DNA from: Croceitalea sp947503285
GTDB taxonomy: Bacteria; Bacteroidota; Bacteroidia; Flavobacteriales; Flavobacteriaceae
Assembly (NCBI RefSeq): GCF_036985505.1
Contig: NZ_BTGQ01000002.1
Coordinates: 372,001-436,000, forward strand
DNA: 64,000 nucleotides
Direction of reading: 5' to 3'
Each line of letters opens with the position of its first letter. Position 1 is the first letter of the stretch. The notes beneath the pieces are model-generated. The model did not search any database, was not told where the DNA came from, and worked only from the letters and a program-made list of their open reading frames with translations. The translations under genes were made by a program, and so were the position numbers. Shown here piece after piece: positions 1 to 8,452 of this stretch.

Positions 1-678
1 AATTCTTTGGTAAGGCACCAATTTTCGCAGCTTCAATACAGGTAGAAATACTTCTTCGGCCTGCTCGAAATCTTCATTCAATAAAAATGCTTTTCCTAGG
101 GCTAACACTGACTTTGTCGTTTTTTGTGCGGTAATGGCGTCTTGTAGATTCGTTATGGCCAAATCATACTGTTTATGGTATATATAAATCTCCCCAAGCA
201 GTGTCAAAGCCTCAGCTAATTCTTTTTTATTACCTCGAACACCCAAGGTAGCCATGGACTGCGCCACAAAATCTATACTTTTTTCAATATCGATTTTCTT
301 ATAGAAGTTGGCAGAATCAAGACCAATTCGATACCTATTCGGGGTAGCCCCCCTATTTTTAGACGACACCTCATAATCCTCGACCTCTACGACAATAGCT
401 TCATCTGAAGTTATGCGATGCCGCACCGTCTCAAAATCAGGACTTTTGAAAATAATGATATCCCCAATTCGGGCATTGATCACAAATTCGCCAAATGCAT
501 TGGTGGTCACATAAATGCCTTTATCCGTAGAGACCTCAACACCAGAAATGGGCTTATAGGTTTCTTTGGCCCGAACCGAACCCTTTATTTGAACTTCGCC
601 AGTTGCATTTGAATTTTGCGAAAGACCCAATACCGGCAAAAGAAAAAATAGCATCCATATGTATAGAAATCGCTGCAT
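1..678 (-). CDS. Secreted carboxypeptidase-regulatory-like domain and TPR protein, N-terminal part
   Basis: An open frame of 226 codons runs from an ATG at 676-678 off the left edge, so only the N-terminus is present. Residues 1-20 form a signal peptide (MQRFLYIWMLFFLLPVLGLS). Residues about 28-100 look like a carboxypeptidase-D regulatory-like fold (pattern IKGSV...PISGVEVSTDKG, then a TNAFGEF turn), common in Bacteroidota surface proteins. From about residue 140 there are TPR-like helices (LAEALTLLGEIYIYHKQYDLA and a following helix pair). In flavobacteria this layout often precedes a histidine kinase or LytTR output domain, but that part would lie outside the window, so the function stays open. 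Confidence 0.7.
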   Translation of the reverse strand, partial: MQRFLYIWMLFFLLPVLGLSQNSNATGEVQIKGSVRAKETYKPISGVEVSTDKGIYVTTNAFGEFVINARIGDIIIFKSPDFETVRHRITSDEAIVVEVEDYEVSSKNRGATPNRYRIGLDSANFYKKIDIEKSIDFVAQSMATLGVRGNKKELAEALTLLGEIYIYHKQYDLAITNLQDAITAQKTTKSVLALGKAFLLNEDFEQAEEVFLPVLKLRKLVPYQRI

Positions 679-853
679 AGTTGTTGTAACCTCAGGTAAA
701 CTTACTTGATTTAATGCGGTTTAAAAAATGGGGATTTCTAAAAAGGTGGTCTTGAACCCAGCATTTTTACTGGTTTACTAAAACACCAATCTCACACGCT
801 CAATGGAAATACCCTTTTGCTCATTCCTAATTTTTTTCAGTATTCGTTAATTC

Positions 854-861
854 TAGTTTTG
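854..861 (+). promoter_or_regulatory. Candidate -7 promoter element for the DUF4349/VWA pair
   Basis: TAGTTTTG matches the Bacteroidota -7 consensus TAnnTTTG exactly and lies 18 bases before the ATG at 880. The -33 box is poor: only TTTC in the T-run at 831-838. It would give a very short leader. Confidence 0.4.
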
Positions 862-879
862 ACACTCAATCATTGAATT

Positions 880-1737
880 ATGAAAGAAGCATTGAGAAAG
901 AAGTACCTAAAAGTCATTTTAGTTTTGGTCTTGGTATTCGCAGCCCTTTTTATTTCGAGGCTGTTATACGGTAATTTTTCAAACACCGATACCACCCACC
1001 AGAATAATGTGACACATACAGGGGATACCAGTGGTTTTGTTGCTGATGTAGCACTTCGAAAAAATTATGCCACAGAAAAAGTTTTGAACAATAACGGCCC
1101 TTCCATCGTTCAAAGCGACCAGAAATATGAAAAAATAGCGGACATTATCAGCTACACGACCTTTTTTGACCAAAAAGAAAAAGTGTTACGAAATGAAATT
1201 GAAAAGTATCAAGGCCTTGTTCAGTTTGAAAATAAATTTGGGAACGAAGGCCATCGTACACTTAGATTAATCGTTGGGGTACCACCAAAAAACTTTGATT
1301 CCATCTATCAATCCCTGATACAAGTTGGGCATACCGTCTCTAAACAGGTAACTAAAAACGATAAAACAAATGAGTACCGTGAATTAAATGCAAAAAGGGA
1401 AACCTTGGAAAAGGTCAAAAACGCCTTGATGGAACTCAAATCAAAAGGAGGTACGATCAATGACTTTATCCAATTGGAAAATAGGATTTTGGAAATTGAG
1501 CAAGAGTTACAAATGTTAGGGGTCAACCTGGGAAACTTTGATACCGAAAACGAATTCTGTACGGTCAAGATCGTTTTGAACGAAAAAAATCAAATACCCC
1601 TTTCGCAGTTTGACAAAATATACTCGGCCCTTGGTTGGACATTGACGGTGTATCTCAAACTATTGGCAATACTTTCATTACTTATGTTCCTTGCCCACTT
1701 AACGATTACTTCAATTCAAAAATTAAATAACAAATAG
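880..1737 (+). CDS. DUF4349 domain-containing membrane protein
   Basis: This 285-residue protein has an N-terminal membrane anchor (about residues 10-30, LVLVLVFAALFISR) and a second hydrophobic helix near the C-terminus (about 253-274). Between them is an exported domain with a charged coiled-coil (about 165-215, ELNAKRETLEKVKNALMELK followed by NRILEIEQELQ). This arrangement is typical of the DUF4349 family, whose function is unknown; many members are lipoproteins or inner-membrane proteins in envelope contexts. The next gene, a VWA protein, starts two bases after its stop, so the two are probably co-transcribed and translationally coupled. The assignment rests on the coiled-coil pattern and topology. 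Confidence 0.8.
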   Translation: MKEALRKKYLKVILVLVLVFAALFISRLLYGNFSNTDTTHQNNVTHTGDTSGFVADVALRKNYATEKVLNNNGPSIVQSDQKYEKIADIISYTTFFDQKEKVLRNEIEKYQGLVQFENKFGNEGHRTLRLIVGVPPKNFDSIYQSLIQVGHTVSKQVTKNDKTNEYRELNAKRETLEKVKNALMELKSKGGTINDFIQLENRILEIEQELQMLGVNLGNFDTENEFCTVKIVLNEKNQIPLSQFDKIYSALGWTLTVYLKLLAILSLLMFLAHLTITSIQKLNNK

Positions 1738-1739
1738 AT

Positions 1740-2918
1740 ATGAAAAATTTTAAAAACACTTTACAAATCGGTATTGCACTTTTGGCATTACATAGTTGTT
1801 TTGCACATAACACAAAACCTGAACCCGTTTTTGGGAAACAAAGGCTTTTAAAAGTAGAAACGCCCAAAACCGAAAAACCTGCAAAGCAATATGTGAAGAT
1901 TGCGTTGTTATTGGATACCAGTAATAGCATGGATGGTCTTATCAACCAAGCGAAAGCCCAACTTTGGGATATCGTCAACGAATTCACCCATGCAAAATGT
2001 GGTAATGATAGCCGGCCCGATCTACAAATAGCTTTATACGAATATGGTAATGACGACCTTTCCTCAAGGGAGGGTTATATTCGCCAGGTCATTAATTTTA
2101 GTGGCGACCTTGATGAGATTTCTGAAAAGCTATTCTCCCTGACCACCAACGGTGGTGAGGAATACTGCGGACAAGTCATACATACCTCATTAAAGCAATT
2201 GGAATGGGGCAAAAATGAGGACGATCTTAAAATGATTTTCATAGCTGGCAATGAACCGTTCACCCAAGGTAAATTAAACTATAAAGATGCCTCTTTGGCA
2301 GCAAAAGAAAAAGATGTAGTGGTCAATACGATTTTCTGTGGCAATTACGAACAGGGCATAAACAGCAAATGGAAAGATGGTGCAATCAGTACGGGTGGGG
2401 AATACATGGCCATAGACCATAACCGTCAAGTTGTCCATATTGAAACCCCCTATGATAAGGTCATCATTCAATTGAACTCAAAACTGAATAAGACTTATGT
2501 ATCGTATGGTGCTTTGGGTGCCTCGAAGGTAGCGGCCCAATCAAGTCAAGACAATGAAGCCTATGGACTTCATGAAGAGGTTGCCGTAAAAAGGGCAGTC
2601 AGTAAAAGTTCGAGGCTATACAACAACGCCAAATGGGATTTAGTGGACGCCTCGGAAGAAGATGAATTTGATGTCTCAACATTGAATGAAAAAGATTTAC
2701 CAAAAGAGTTACGGAATAAATCAACCAAGGAAATCGAGAAGTACATTGCAGGCAAAAAAGCAGAACGCACTAAAATCCAGAAAGAAATTCAAGAGCTGAA
2801 CAAAAAGCGTCAGGCCTATATCGCAAAAAATCAAAAGCAGCAAAAAGGGGAATTGGAAAATGCCATGTTAAATGCCATAAAAAATCAAGCATCCAACAAA
2901 AACTACAAATGGGAATAA
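1740..2918 (+). CDS. von Willebrand factor type A domain protein, exported
   Basis: This 392-residue protein has an N-terminal signal with a possible lipobox (LHSC, Cys20), so it may be a lipoprotein. A VWA domain starts near residue 51. The metal-ion-dependent adhesion site motif DxSxS is visible at Asp59-Thr-Ser61-Asn-Ser63. The VWA fold probably reaches to about residue 260. The C-terminal third is charged and ends in a lysine/glutamine-rich coiled coil (about 325-385). VWA proteins bind partners through the metal site; the ligand here is unknown. It is translated from an ATG two bases after the DUF4349 gene, so the two products may act together at the envelope. An intrinsic terminator follows. 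Confidence 0.8.
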   Translation: MKNFKNTLQIGIALLALHSCFAHNTKPEPVFGKQRLLKVETPKTEKPAKQYVKIALLLDTSNSMDGLINQAKAQLWDIVNEFTHAKCGNDSRPDLQIALYEYGNDDLSSREGYIRQVINFSGDLDEISEKLFSLTTNGGEEYCGQVIHTSLKQLEWGKNEDDLKMIFIAGNEPFTQGKLNYKDASLAAKEKDVVVNTIFCGNYEQGINSKWKDGAISTGGEYMAIDHNRQVVHIETPYDKVIIQLNSKLNKTYVSYGALGASKVAAQSSQDNEAYGLHEEVAVKRAVSKSSRLYNNAKWDLVDASEEDEFDVSTLNEKDLPKELRNKSTKEIEKYIAGKKAERTKIQKEIQELNKKRQAYIAKNQKQQKGELENAMLNAIKNQASNKNYKWE

Positions 2919-2931
2919 TAGTTGAAGTAGC

Positions 2932-2961
2932 GAAAAGCCCGTCGAAATCGACGGGCTTTTC
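2932..2961. terminator. Bidirectional intrinsic terminator
   Basis: A perfect 14-bp inverted repeat (2932-2945 and 2948-2961) has a GAAAAGCCCG arm and a two-base nominal loop. A-rich and T-rich flanks make it usable from both sides. It separates the convergent VWA and PorP-like genes. Confidence 0.9.
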
Positions 2962-2967
2962 AATTCG

Positions 2968-3966
2968 TTAATAATTTGCGGCCGGGCAATAGCAATCGTA
3001 ACGATTCTCGGGTTTCTCGCCAAGGTCAATACCTAAGGTGATTTGATGAAAACCACCATTATCAAAACGGATGTCGCCCGTTTGATAAGAATAATTATAT
3101 GAAATCAAAAAACGATTGATGTTCACACCAACAATGGGCGTGAATAATTGTAGGCGCTGTTCACCAAAAGTTCCATCTTGCTGAAATTGTGCACCGTCAA
3201 AGCTTCTGCGATACGACAACCCACCCCAAACTGTTGCATTGCCAATATCACGATACACCTTTGCATTCAAATCTATGGTGCGTTCTTCGGTGAATTCGGT
3301 CAATTGAAACAATACGGAAGGCTCTACGCGAAACTTGCTTTTACCAAAAACATAACCGGCAGATATCAAATACCTTCTTAAATTGTCAAATTCGGCAGCG
3401 GTATACAAATCCCTGCCAGTACCTAAAAGGTTCAACACGGCAACATGTGCATAGAATTCTAAATAATTGTACGATGCACCCAGATCAACATTGAAATAAC
3501 TGGTTGTATTCTTAGTACCCGTTATTATCGGATCGGGAATTACGGACCTGAACTCAGTCTCATCGAGGCTACTCAAAATCACCCCGGCACTCAAACCAAA
3601 AGATAATTGGTTCAACGTTCTAAAATCACCACTTAGGCGTAAATGATGTGCATAAGTACCTTTAAATCCGGTCTGTGAATGGAATCCATTACTATCATTG
3701 AATAGAATCCCACCAATACCACTACTCTCACCAACCCTAAAATGGGCATTGAAGGTTTGTAAACTAGGGGCTTCATCAACATTAAACCACTGTTTTCTTG
3801 CGGTCAAACGTATTTTACCACCTTGACCAATACCCGCCATTGAAGGGTATACCAGATAATAATTATCCGCTAAGTAATCGAAATAAACGGGGATTCCCTC
3901 TTGAGCGCGTGCATTTGCACCTACCAATAGGGCGATAATCAATAGTGTCTGCAGTTTTTTCATCAA
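2968..3966 (-). CDS. PorP/SprF family outer-membrane protein, type IX secretion associated
   Basis: This 332-residue protein starts with a signal peptide (cleavage probably after ANARAQ, about residue 22). The body is rich in alternating hydrophobic and polar strands ending in aromatics, as expected of an outer-membrane beta-barrel. The early segments NPSMAG-like (YPSMAGIGQG) and LTARKQWFNVDEAP match the PorP/SprF family. PorP is associated with the PorK/N/E complex, and SprF-like members help secrete or anchor particular type IX substrates. SprF genes often lie beside the adhesin gene they serve; this copy has no large substrate neighbour and stands alone between a terminator and a divergent Fe-S scaffold gene. 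Confidence 0.88.
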   Translation of the reverse strand: MMKKLQTLLIIALLVGANARAQEGIPVYFDYLADNYYLVYPSMAGIGQGGKIRLTARKQWFNVDEAPSLQTFNAHFRVGESSGIGGILFNDSNGFHSQTGFKGTYAHHLRLSGDFRTLNQLSFGLSAGVILSSLDETEFRSVIPDPIITGTKNTTSYFNVDLGASYNYLEFYAHVAVLNLLGTGRDLYTAAEFDNLRRYLISAGYVFGKSKFRVEPSVLFQLTEFTEERTIDLNAKVYRDIGNATVWGGLSYRRSFDGAQFQQDGTFGEQRLQLFTPIVGVNINRFLISYNYSYQTGDIRFDNGGFHQITLGIDLGEKPENRYDCYCPAANY

Positions 3967-4065
3967 GGATAAGGGGCTAAAAATTAAGCACTGCGCTGTT
4001 CAAACAACTAGTATAACGGTTTAAATGTAACATTATTATATCTTTTCATCCCCACTTTTACTTTG

Positions 4066-4073
4066 TATTTTTG
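4066..4073 (+). promoter_or_regulatory. Candidate -7 promoter element for the NifU-like gene
   Basis: TATTTTTG fits TAnnTTTG and is 14 bases upstream of the ATG at 4088. No clear TTTG box is seen at the -33 position, so this is tentative. Confidence 0.35.
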
Positions 4074-4087
4074 CTAAAATTAAGGCT

Positions 4088-4990
4088 ATGAAAGAATACC
4101 ATATTACACTAATAGAAACCAATAACCCCGCCATATTGAAATTTGAGGCAAACCATTTTCTGGTAAAACAGAACTATGAGTTCAAAAACATAGACGAAGC
4201 TAAAAACTCGCCATTGGCCCAACAGTTGTTTTACCTACCCTTCATAAAAACGGTATATATTTCAGGTAATTTCATAGCCTTGGAGCGTTATGACATCGTG
4301 CAGTGGAATGATGTCAAAGATGAAGTGGCGCAACAGTTGGTAGAGTATTTAAATGCTGGTGAACCTATCGTAAATGAACCTGAAACCTCAAAGAAAGTGG
4401 CGGTCACGGTTTACGCAGAGGTCACTCCAAATCCCGCAGTAATGAAATTTGTCGCCAATAAGGCAATCGTACCCTCCATTTTTGAATTTAAGAACATTGA
4501 TGAGGCCAAAGATTCCGAATTGGCCAAACAACTTTTTCATTTTCCATTCGTGAAAGAGGTTTTCTTTGACCAAAACTATGTCTCGGTAACGAAATACGAT
4601 GTTGCTGAATGGGATGAGATTACCATGGAGGTACGGGAATTTATCAGGGATTTTCTCGCTGAGGGAAAAGAAGTCGTTTCCGCCGAAGCGAAACAAGCTG
4701 AACCGACCAATGGCAATCCCGATTTGGAGGGAAAAGAGGTCGTTCACGATGACACTTCAAAACAGATTATCGACATTTTGGAGGAATATGTGAAACCTGC
4801 GGTTGCCAGTGATGGTGGAAATATACTTTTTCAGTCTTATGAAGAGCAAAGCAAGACGGTCAACGTCATTCTTCAAGGTGCATGCAGTGGCTGCCCGTCT
4901 TCTACATTTACCCTTAAAAACGGTATTGAGACCATGCTAAAGAATATGCTGGGCGATAAGGTACACGAAGTTGTTGCCCTCAATGGTTGA
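4088..4990 (+). CDS. NifU/Nfu-type iron-sulfur cluster scaffold with a duplicated N-terminal domain
   Basis: This 300-residue protein has three parts. Residues about 4-95 and 105-195 are two copies of the Nfu N-terminal domain; each carries the same landmarks (NPAxxKF, then FKNIDEAK, then LAxQLFxxPFxKxV). After an acidic linker, residues about 220-300 form the NifU C-terminal domain with the cluster-binding CSGC motif (Cys266 and Cys269). Nfu proteins carry [4Fe-4S] or [2Fe-2S] clusters to apo-enzymes. The window holds several likely clients, including QueG and ActB. The start is the only ATG in a suitable position and is preceded by a plausible -7 element. Confidence 0.9.
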   Translation: MKEYHITLIETNNPAILKFEANHFLVKQNYEFKNIDEAKNSPLAQQLFYLPFIKTVYISGNFIALERYDIVQWNDVKDEVAQQLVEYLNAGEPIVNEPETSKKVAVTVYAEVTPNPAVMKFVANKAIVPSIFEFKNIDEAKDSELAKQLFHFPFVKEVFFDQNYVSVTKYDVAEWDEITMEVREFIRDFLAEGKEVVSAEAKQAEPTNGNPDLEGKEVVHDDTSKQIIDILEEYVKPAVASDGGNILFQSYEEQSKTVNVILQGACSGCPSSTFTLKNGIETMLKNMLGDKVHEVVALNG

Positions 4991-5060
4991 TTTTTAGGTT
5001 TCATTAAGCAACAAATCGTTCAGAATTTCATAAATTCAACAAAACATAAAAACACTGACT

Positions 5061-5261
5061 ATGGCAGTTTTAAAAGTTATTGAAGTATTGGCAAACTCAG
5101 CAAAAGGTTGGGAAGATGCAACCGCGAATGCCGTTGCACAAGCATCAAAATCAGTCAAGAATATTCGTTCGGTATATTTGAACGAACAAAGTGCTACCGT
5201 AAAAGATGGCAAAATCACCGATTACAGGGTTAATGTTAAGATTACATTTGAAGTAACCTAA
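5061..5261 (+). CDS. Dodecin family flavin-binding protein
   Basis: This 66-residue protein matches dodecins in length and pattern: VLKVIEVLANSAKGWEDA at the start, then a helix, a strand pair, and YRVNVKITFEV at the end. Dodecins assemble into hollow dodecamers that store or sequester flavins (riboflavin, FMN or FAD) in the cytoplasm. The aromatic residue that stacks on the isoalloxazine ring is present as Trp17 (GWEDA). The gene stands 70 bases downstream of the NifU-like gene and is followed at once by an intrinsic terminator, so it may be expressed alone or as the last gene of that unit. Confidence 0.92.
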   Translation: MAVLKVIEVLANSAKGWEDATANAVAQASKSVKNIRSVYLNEQSATVKDGKITDYRVNVKITFEVT

Positions 5262-5282
5262 TAGGTTATACCTTAAATTTAC

Positions 5283-5306
5283 AGCGCCTTATCGGCGCTT
5301 TTTTTA
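5283..5306 (+). terminator. Intrinsic terminator after dodecin
   Basis: The hairpin AGCGCC / GGCGCT (5283-5288 and 5294-5299) has a five-base loop and is followed by a run of seven T. It ends the dodecin transcript just before the next gene. Confidence 0.88.
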
Positions 5307-5322
5307 TTTCTGAAGTTTGCTT

Positions 5323-7422
5323 ATGAATAAGAGTATACATGTTTTGTTGATACTGACCGTCATCATATATGGTTGCGGACAAAAAAAGAGAGAAATGACG
5401 CATAAACATACCAATGCCTTAATTGAGGAGACCAGCCCCTATTTATTACAACATGCCCATAATCCCGTTAATTGGCAGGCTTGGCACCCCGAAGTTTTGG
5501 AACGTGCCCAAAAAGAAGATAAACCCCTTTTGATAAGTATTGGTTATGCGGCATGTCATTGGTGCCATGTTATGGAAGAGGAATGTTTTGAAGATGAGGA
5601 AGTAGCCCAAATGATGAACGAAAATTTCATCAATATCAAAATAGATCGCGAAGAACGGCCCGATGTAGATCAGATTTATATGGATGCCATTCAAATGATG
5701 ACCGGCAATGGTGGTTGGCCGTTGAATATCATCGCATTACCAGACGGTCGACCTTTTTGGGGGGCCACGTACCTACCAAGAGAAAATTGGGTAAAATCAT
5801 TAGAGCAACTTACCAAGCTTTACAAAGAGGACCCAGAAAAAATTAGGGGCTATGCAAGTGATTTAGAACGAGGTATACAATCTATAAACCTTGTAGAAAA
5901 TAATGCGGAAGCAAATACGTATTCCCTAGAACAACTTAAGAACTCCGTTGGGGAATGGAGCGCTTATTTTGATACCTACCTCGGTGGATACAAACGTGCC
6001 CCAAAATTCATGATGCCGAACAACCTTGATTTTCTGCTTCATTATGGCACCAGTCAAAAAGATAGTACCGTGCTTCAATATGTGAATACCACCTTGACGA
6101 GAATGGCTTACGGCGGCATATACGACCATATTGGGGGTGGGTTCTCACGCTATTCAGTCGATACCAAATGGCATGTTCCCCACTTTGAGAAAATGCTGTA
6201 CGACAATGGCCAATTGGTAAGTCTTTACGCAAAAGCCTTTGCCGTAACCAAAAATCCGCTATACAAAAAGGTAGTTGAACAAAGCATTGGTTTTGTGCAA
6301 GAAGAGTTAAGTGATGAGAGTGGCGGTTTCTATTCTTCCCTTGATGCCGATAGCTTAAATGAAAATGATGAACTTGAAGAAGGAGCCTATTACGTTTGGA
6401 CGAAAGCAGCGTTGGAACAACTATTAGGAGCTGATTTTACCCTTTTTAAAGACTATTACAATATCAATTCATATGGTGAATGGGAAGAAAATTATGTATT
6501 GATACGCGATAAATCAGACCAAGAAATAGCCGACAAACACTCCATTTCGGTCGAAAAATTAAAAGAACGCCTTTCAAAGTCACTTTCGGTGTTGAAGCAA
6601 GCACGTGAAAAACGAAAAAAACCAAGACTTGATGATAAAATATTGACCTCATGGAATGGGTTGCTACTAAAAGGTTTAGTAGATGCCTATCGCTATATGG
6701 GAGACAAGGATCATTTGGATATGGCCCTAAAAAACGCCCGTTTTATCGAATCAAAAATGCTTCGCACCTCAGGGGGCCTGTTCAGAAATCATAAAAACGG
6801 AAAGAGTACCATCAACGGCTTTTTAGAAGACTATGCCGCGACTATTGAAGCCTTTATCGCATTGTATGAGGTAACTTTTGATCAAAAGTGGCTTGACCAT
6901 GCAAAAGGGCTTACAGATTATACCTTGGTCCACTTTAATGATGATGTCAGTAGAATGTTCTTTTTTACTTCGGATGAGGACGAATCACTGATTCGGCGTA
7001 CTATCGAGACCAACGACAATGTTATTTCGGCCTCCAACTCGATAATGGCAAATAACCTATTGAAACTACATAAGGTGTTCCCCAAGGAAGGGTATGGGGA
7101 ACGTGCCCATCGGATGGTAAAAAATGTACAGGACAATTTTGATAAGAATGGGCAAAGCTTCGCCAATTGGATGCATCTGGTATTATATGAAAACCTGAAC
7201 TTCTATGAGATAGCCATTGTTGGGGAAGAATATAAAAAACTGGGGCAAGAAATTGCGAGCCATTACATTCCCAATAGTATTTTGGTAGCTTCCGAAAAGG
7301 AAGGGGGAATCGATTTATTGAAGAATCGATACAATGAAGGCCAAACCCTAATTTATGTTTGCATAGAAGGAACTTGCAAATTACCTGTCGTAGAGGCACA
7401 ACAGGCCTTAAACTCAATTTAA
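5323..7422 (+). CDS. Thioredoxin-domain/DUF255 protein (YyaL, SPATA20-like), predicted lipoprotein
   Basis: The start is placed at the ATG at 5323; an in-frame TTG two codons upstream (5317) is less likely. The product is about 699 residues. Residues 1-18 form a lipoprotein signal (IIYGC, Cys18). The thioredoxin-like DUF255 domain covers about 28-190 with the hallmark CHWCHVM (Cys78, Cys81), DREERPD, and GGWPLN. The rest is an (alpha/alpha)6-barrel like that of glycan-processing enzymes (FMMPNNLDFLL, DNGQLVSLYA, LTSWNGLLLKG). The family is widespread and its biochemical role is unclear; a redox or sugar-related function has been suggested from fold alone. The lipobox points to an envelope location. 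No operon partner is evident. Confidence 0.88.
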   Translation: MNKSIHVLLILTVIIYGCGQKKREMTHKHTNALIEETSPYLLQHAHNPVNWQAWHPEVLERAQKEDKPLLISIGYAACHWCHVMEEECFEDEEVAQMMNENFINIKIDREERPDVDQIYMDAIQMMTGNGGWPLNIIALPDGRPFWGATYLPRENWVKSLEQLTKLYKEDPEKIRGYASDLERGIQSINLVENNAEANTYSLEQLKNSVGEWSAYFDTYLGGYKRAPKFMMPNNLDFLLHYGTSQKDSTVLQYVNTTLTRMAYGGIYDHIGGGFSRYSVDTKWHVPHFEKMLYDNGQLVSLYAKAFAVTKNPLYKKVVEQSIGFVQEELSDESGGFYSSLDADSLNENDELEEGAYYVWTKAALEQLLGADFTLFKDYYNINSYGEWEENYVLIRDKSDQEIADKHSISVEKLKERLSKSLSVLKQAREKRKKPRLDDKILTSWNGLLLKGLVDAYRYMGDKDHLDMALKNARFIESKMLRTSGGLFRNHKNGKSTINGFLEDYAATIEAFIALYEVTFDQKWLDHAKGLTDYTLVHFNDDVSRMFFFTSDEDESLIRRTIETNDNVISASNSIMANNLLKLHKVFPKEGYGERAHRMVKNVQDNFDKNGQSFANWMHLVLYENLNFYEIAIVGEEYKKLGQEIASHYIPNSILVASEKEGGIDLLKNRYNEGQTLIYVCIEGTCKLPVVEAQQALNSI

Positions 7423-7552
7423 AGGATCAAAAAACCATGCGGCTTTAAAGGCTTTATTGGTTTTATCGAAATGGATTAGGTTTAAACGAGATGTACTTCA
7501 ATATGAAAAGGATATCATAACGAAGTTCGCCAACCAGTATTACGATTAATCT

Positions 7553-7570
7553 TTAGTGCAAATGCACTAA
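7553..7570. repeat. 18-bp inverted repeat upstream of the MscS gene
   Basis: TTAGTGCA and TGCACTAA (7553-7560 and 7563-7570) are perfect arms around AA. The site lies about 60 bases before the mscS-like start. There is no T-run, so it is more like a regulator-binding site than a terminator. The 208-base gap around it holds no recognisable gene or clear promoter. Confidence 0.4.
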
Positions 7571-7630
7571 GGTCAATGTAAACGATATCTTTTATTTGTA
7601 GCATCTTTAGGAAAGTAAAAAATATATTAA

Positions 7631-8452
7631 ATGGAAAAAATTACGGATTTACAAGCACATGTTGATAATGCCATAAAATGGTTTTGGGAAATGTTACCCG
7701 ATTTGATCTTGGCCATCATCCTTCTTTTTGTGGGATTGTGGGTGGTTCGATTTTTAAACAAAATGGTGCGAAGGTTTTTCGAGAAGAAAGATTACGACCA
7801 GACCCTCGAGACGTTCTTGCAAAGTTTTATCAGCATTGCCCTTAAAATCATCTTATTCATTCTTGTGGTAACACAGCTCGGTGTCAAAACCTCATCACTT
7901 GTAGCCATGTTAGGGGCCGCAGGTTTGGCCATAGGTCTTGCCCTACAAGGTTCGTTGGCAAATTTTGCGGGCGGTGTTTTGATATTGTTGTTCAAACCTT
8001 TTAAGGTCGGTGACTTCATATCTGCCCAAGGTGTGGACGGTACCGTAAAGGAAATCTCCATCTTCAACACCAAACTGAACACTTTCGGCAATCAACTGGC
8101 CATCATACCCAATGGCCAACTTTCCAACGGCAATGTTATCAATTATAACGCAGAACCCATTCGCAGGGATAATTATAAGGTAGGTATAGGTTATGGATCA
8201 AACATTAAAAAGGCAAAAGATATTCTGCTGCAAATCTGTGCCGATAACGAAAAGATTTCGACCGACCCCATGCCGCAGGTAGTGGTGGACAGTCTTGGGG
8301 ATAGTTCGGTTAACTTATCCCTTAGATGGTGGGCCAAAAATGAAGACTTCTGGGATGCCAAATTTTTTGTGCATGAAGAAACAAAGTTGAGATTTGATGA
8401 GGCGGAAATTGAAATACCTTTCCCGCAACGCGATATACACAACCGCAGCTAA
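7631..8452 (+). CDS. Small-conductance mechanosensitive channel (MscS family)
   Basis: This 273-residue protein is close to E. coli MscS in length. Three membrane helices are visible: about 22-40 (DLILAIILLFVGLWVV), 62-82, and a pore-lining third helix about 88-118 with the Gly/Ala-rich packing pattern GAAGLAIGLALQGSLANFAGG. A soluble beta domain follows (VGDFI, GTVKEI, IPNGQL). The channel releases solutes on hypo-osmotic shock in the inner membrane. Its stop codon overlaps the stop of the convergent tsaB by four bases (CTAA), leaving no space for a terminator. Confidence 0.93.
   Translation: MEKITDLQAHVDNAIKWFWEMLPDLILAIILLFVGLWVVRFLNKMVRRFFEKKDYDQTLETFLQSFISIALKIILFILVVTQLGVKTSSLVAMLGAAGLAIGLALQGSLANFAGGVLILLFKPFKVGDFISAQGVDGTVKEISIFNTKLNTFGNQLAIIPNGQLSNGNVINYNAEPIRRDNYKVGIGYGSNIKKAKDILLQICADNEKISTDPMPQVVVDSLGDSSVNLSLRWWAKNEDFWDAKFFVHEETKLRFDEAEIEIPFPQRDIHNRS

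Noticed and set aside
5317..5322. TTG start for the thioredoxin-domain protein
   Set aside because: The ATG at 5323 gives a cleaner lipoprotein signal and is preferred.
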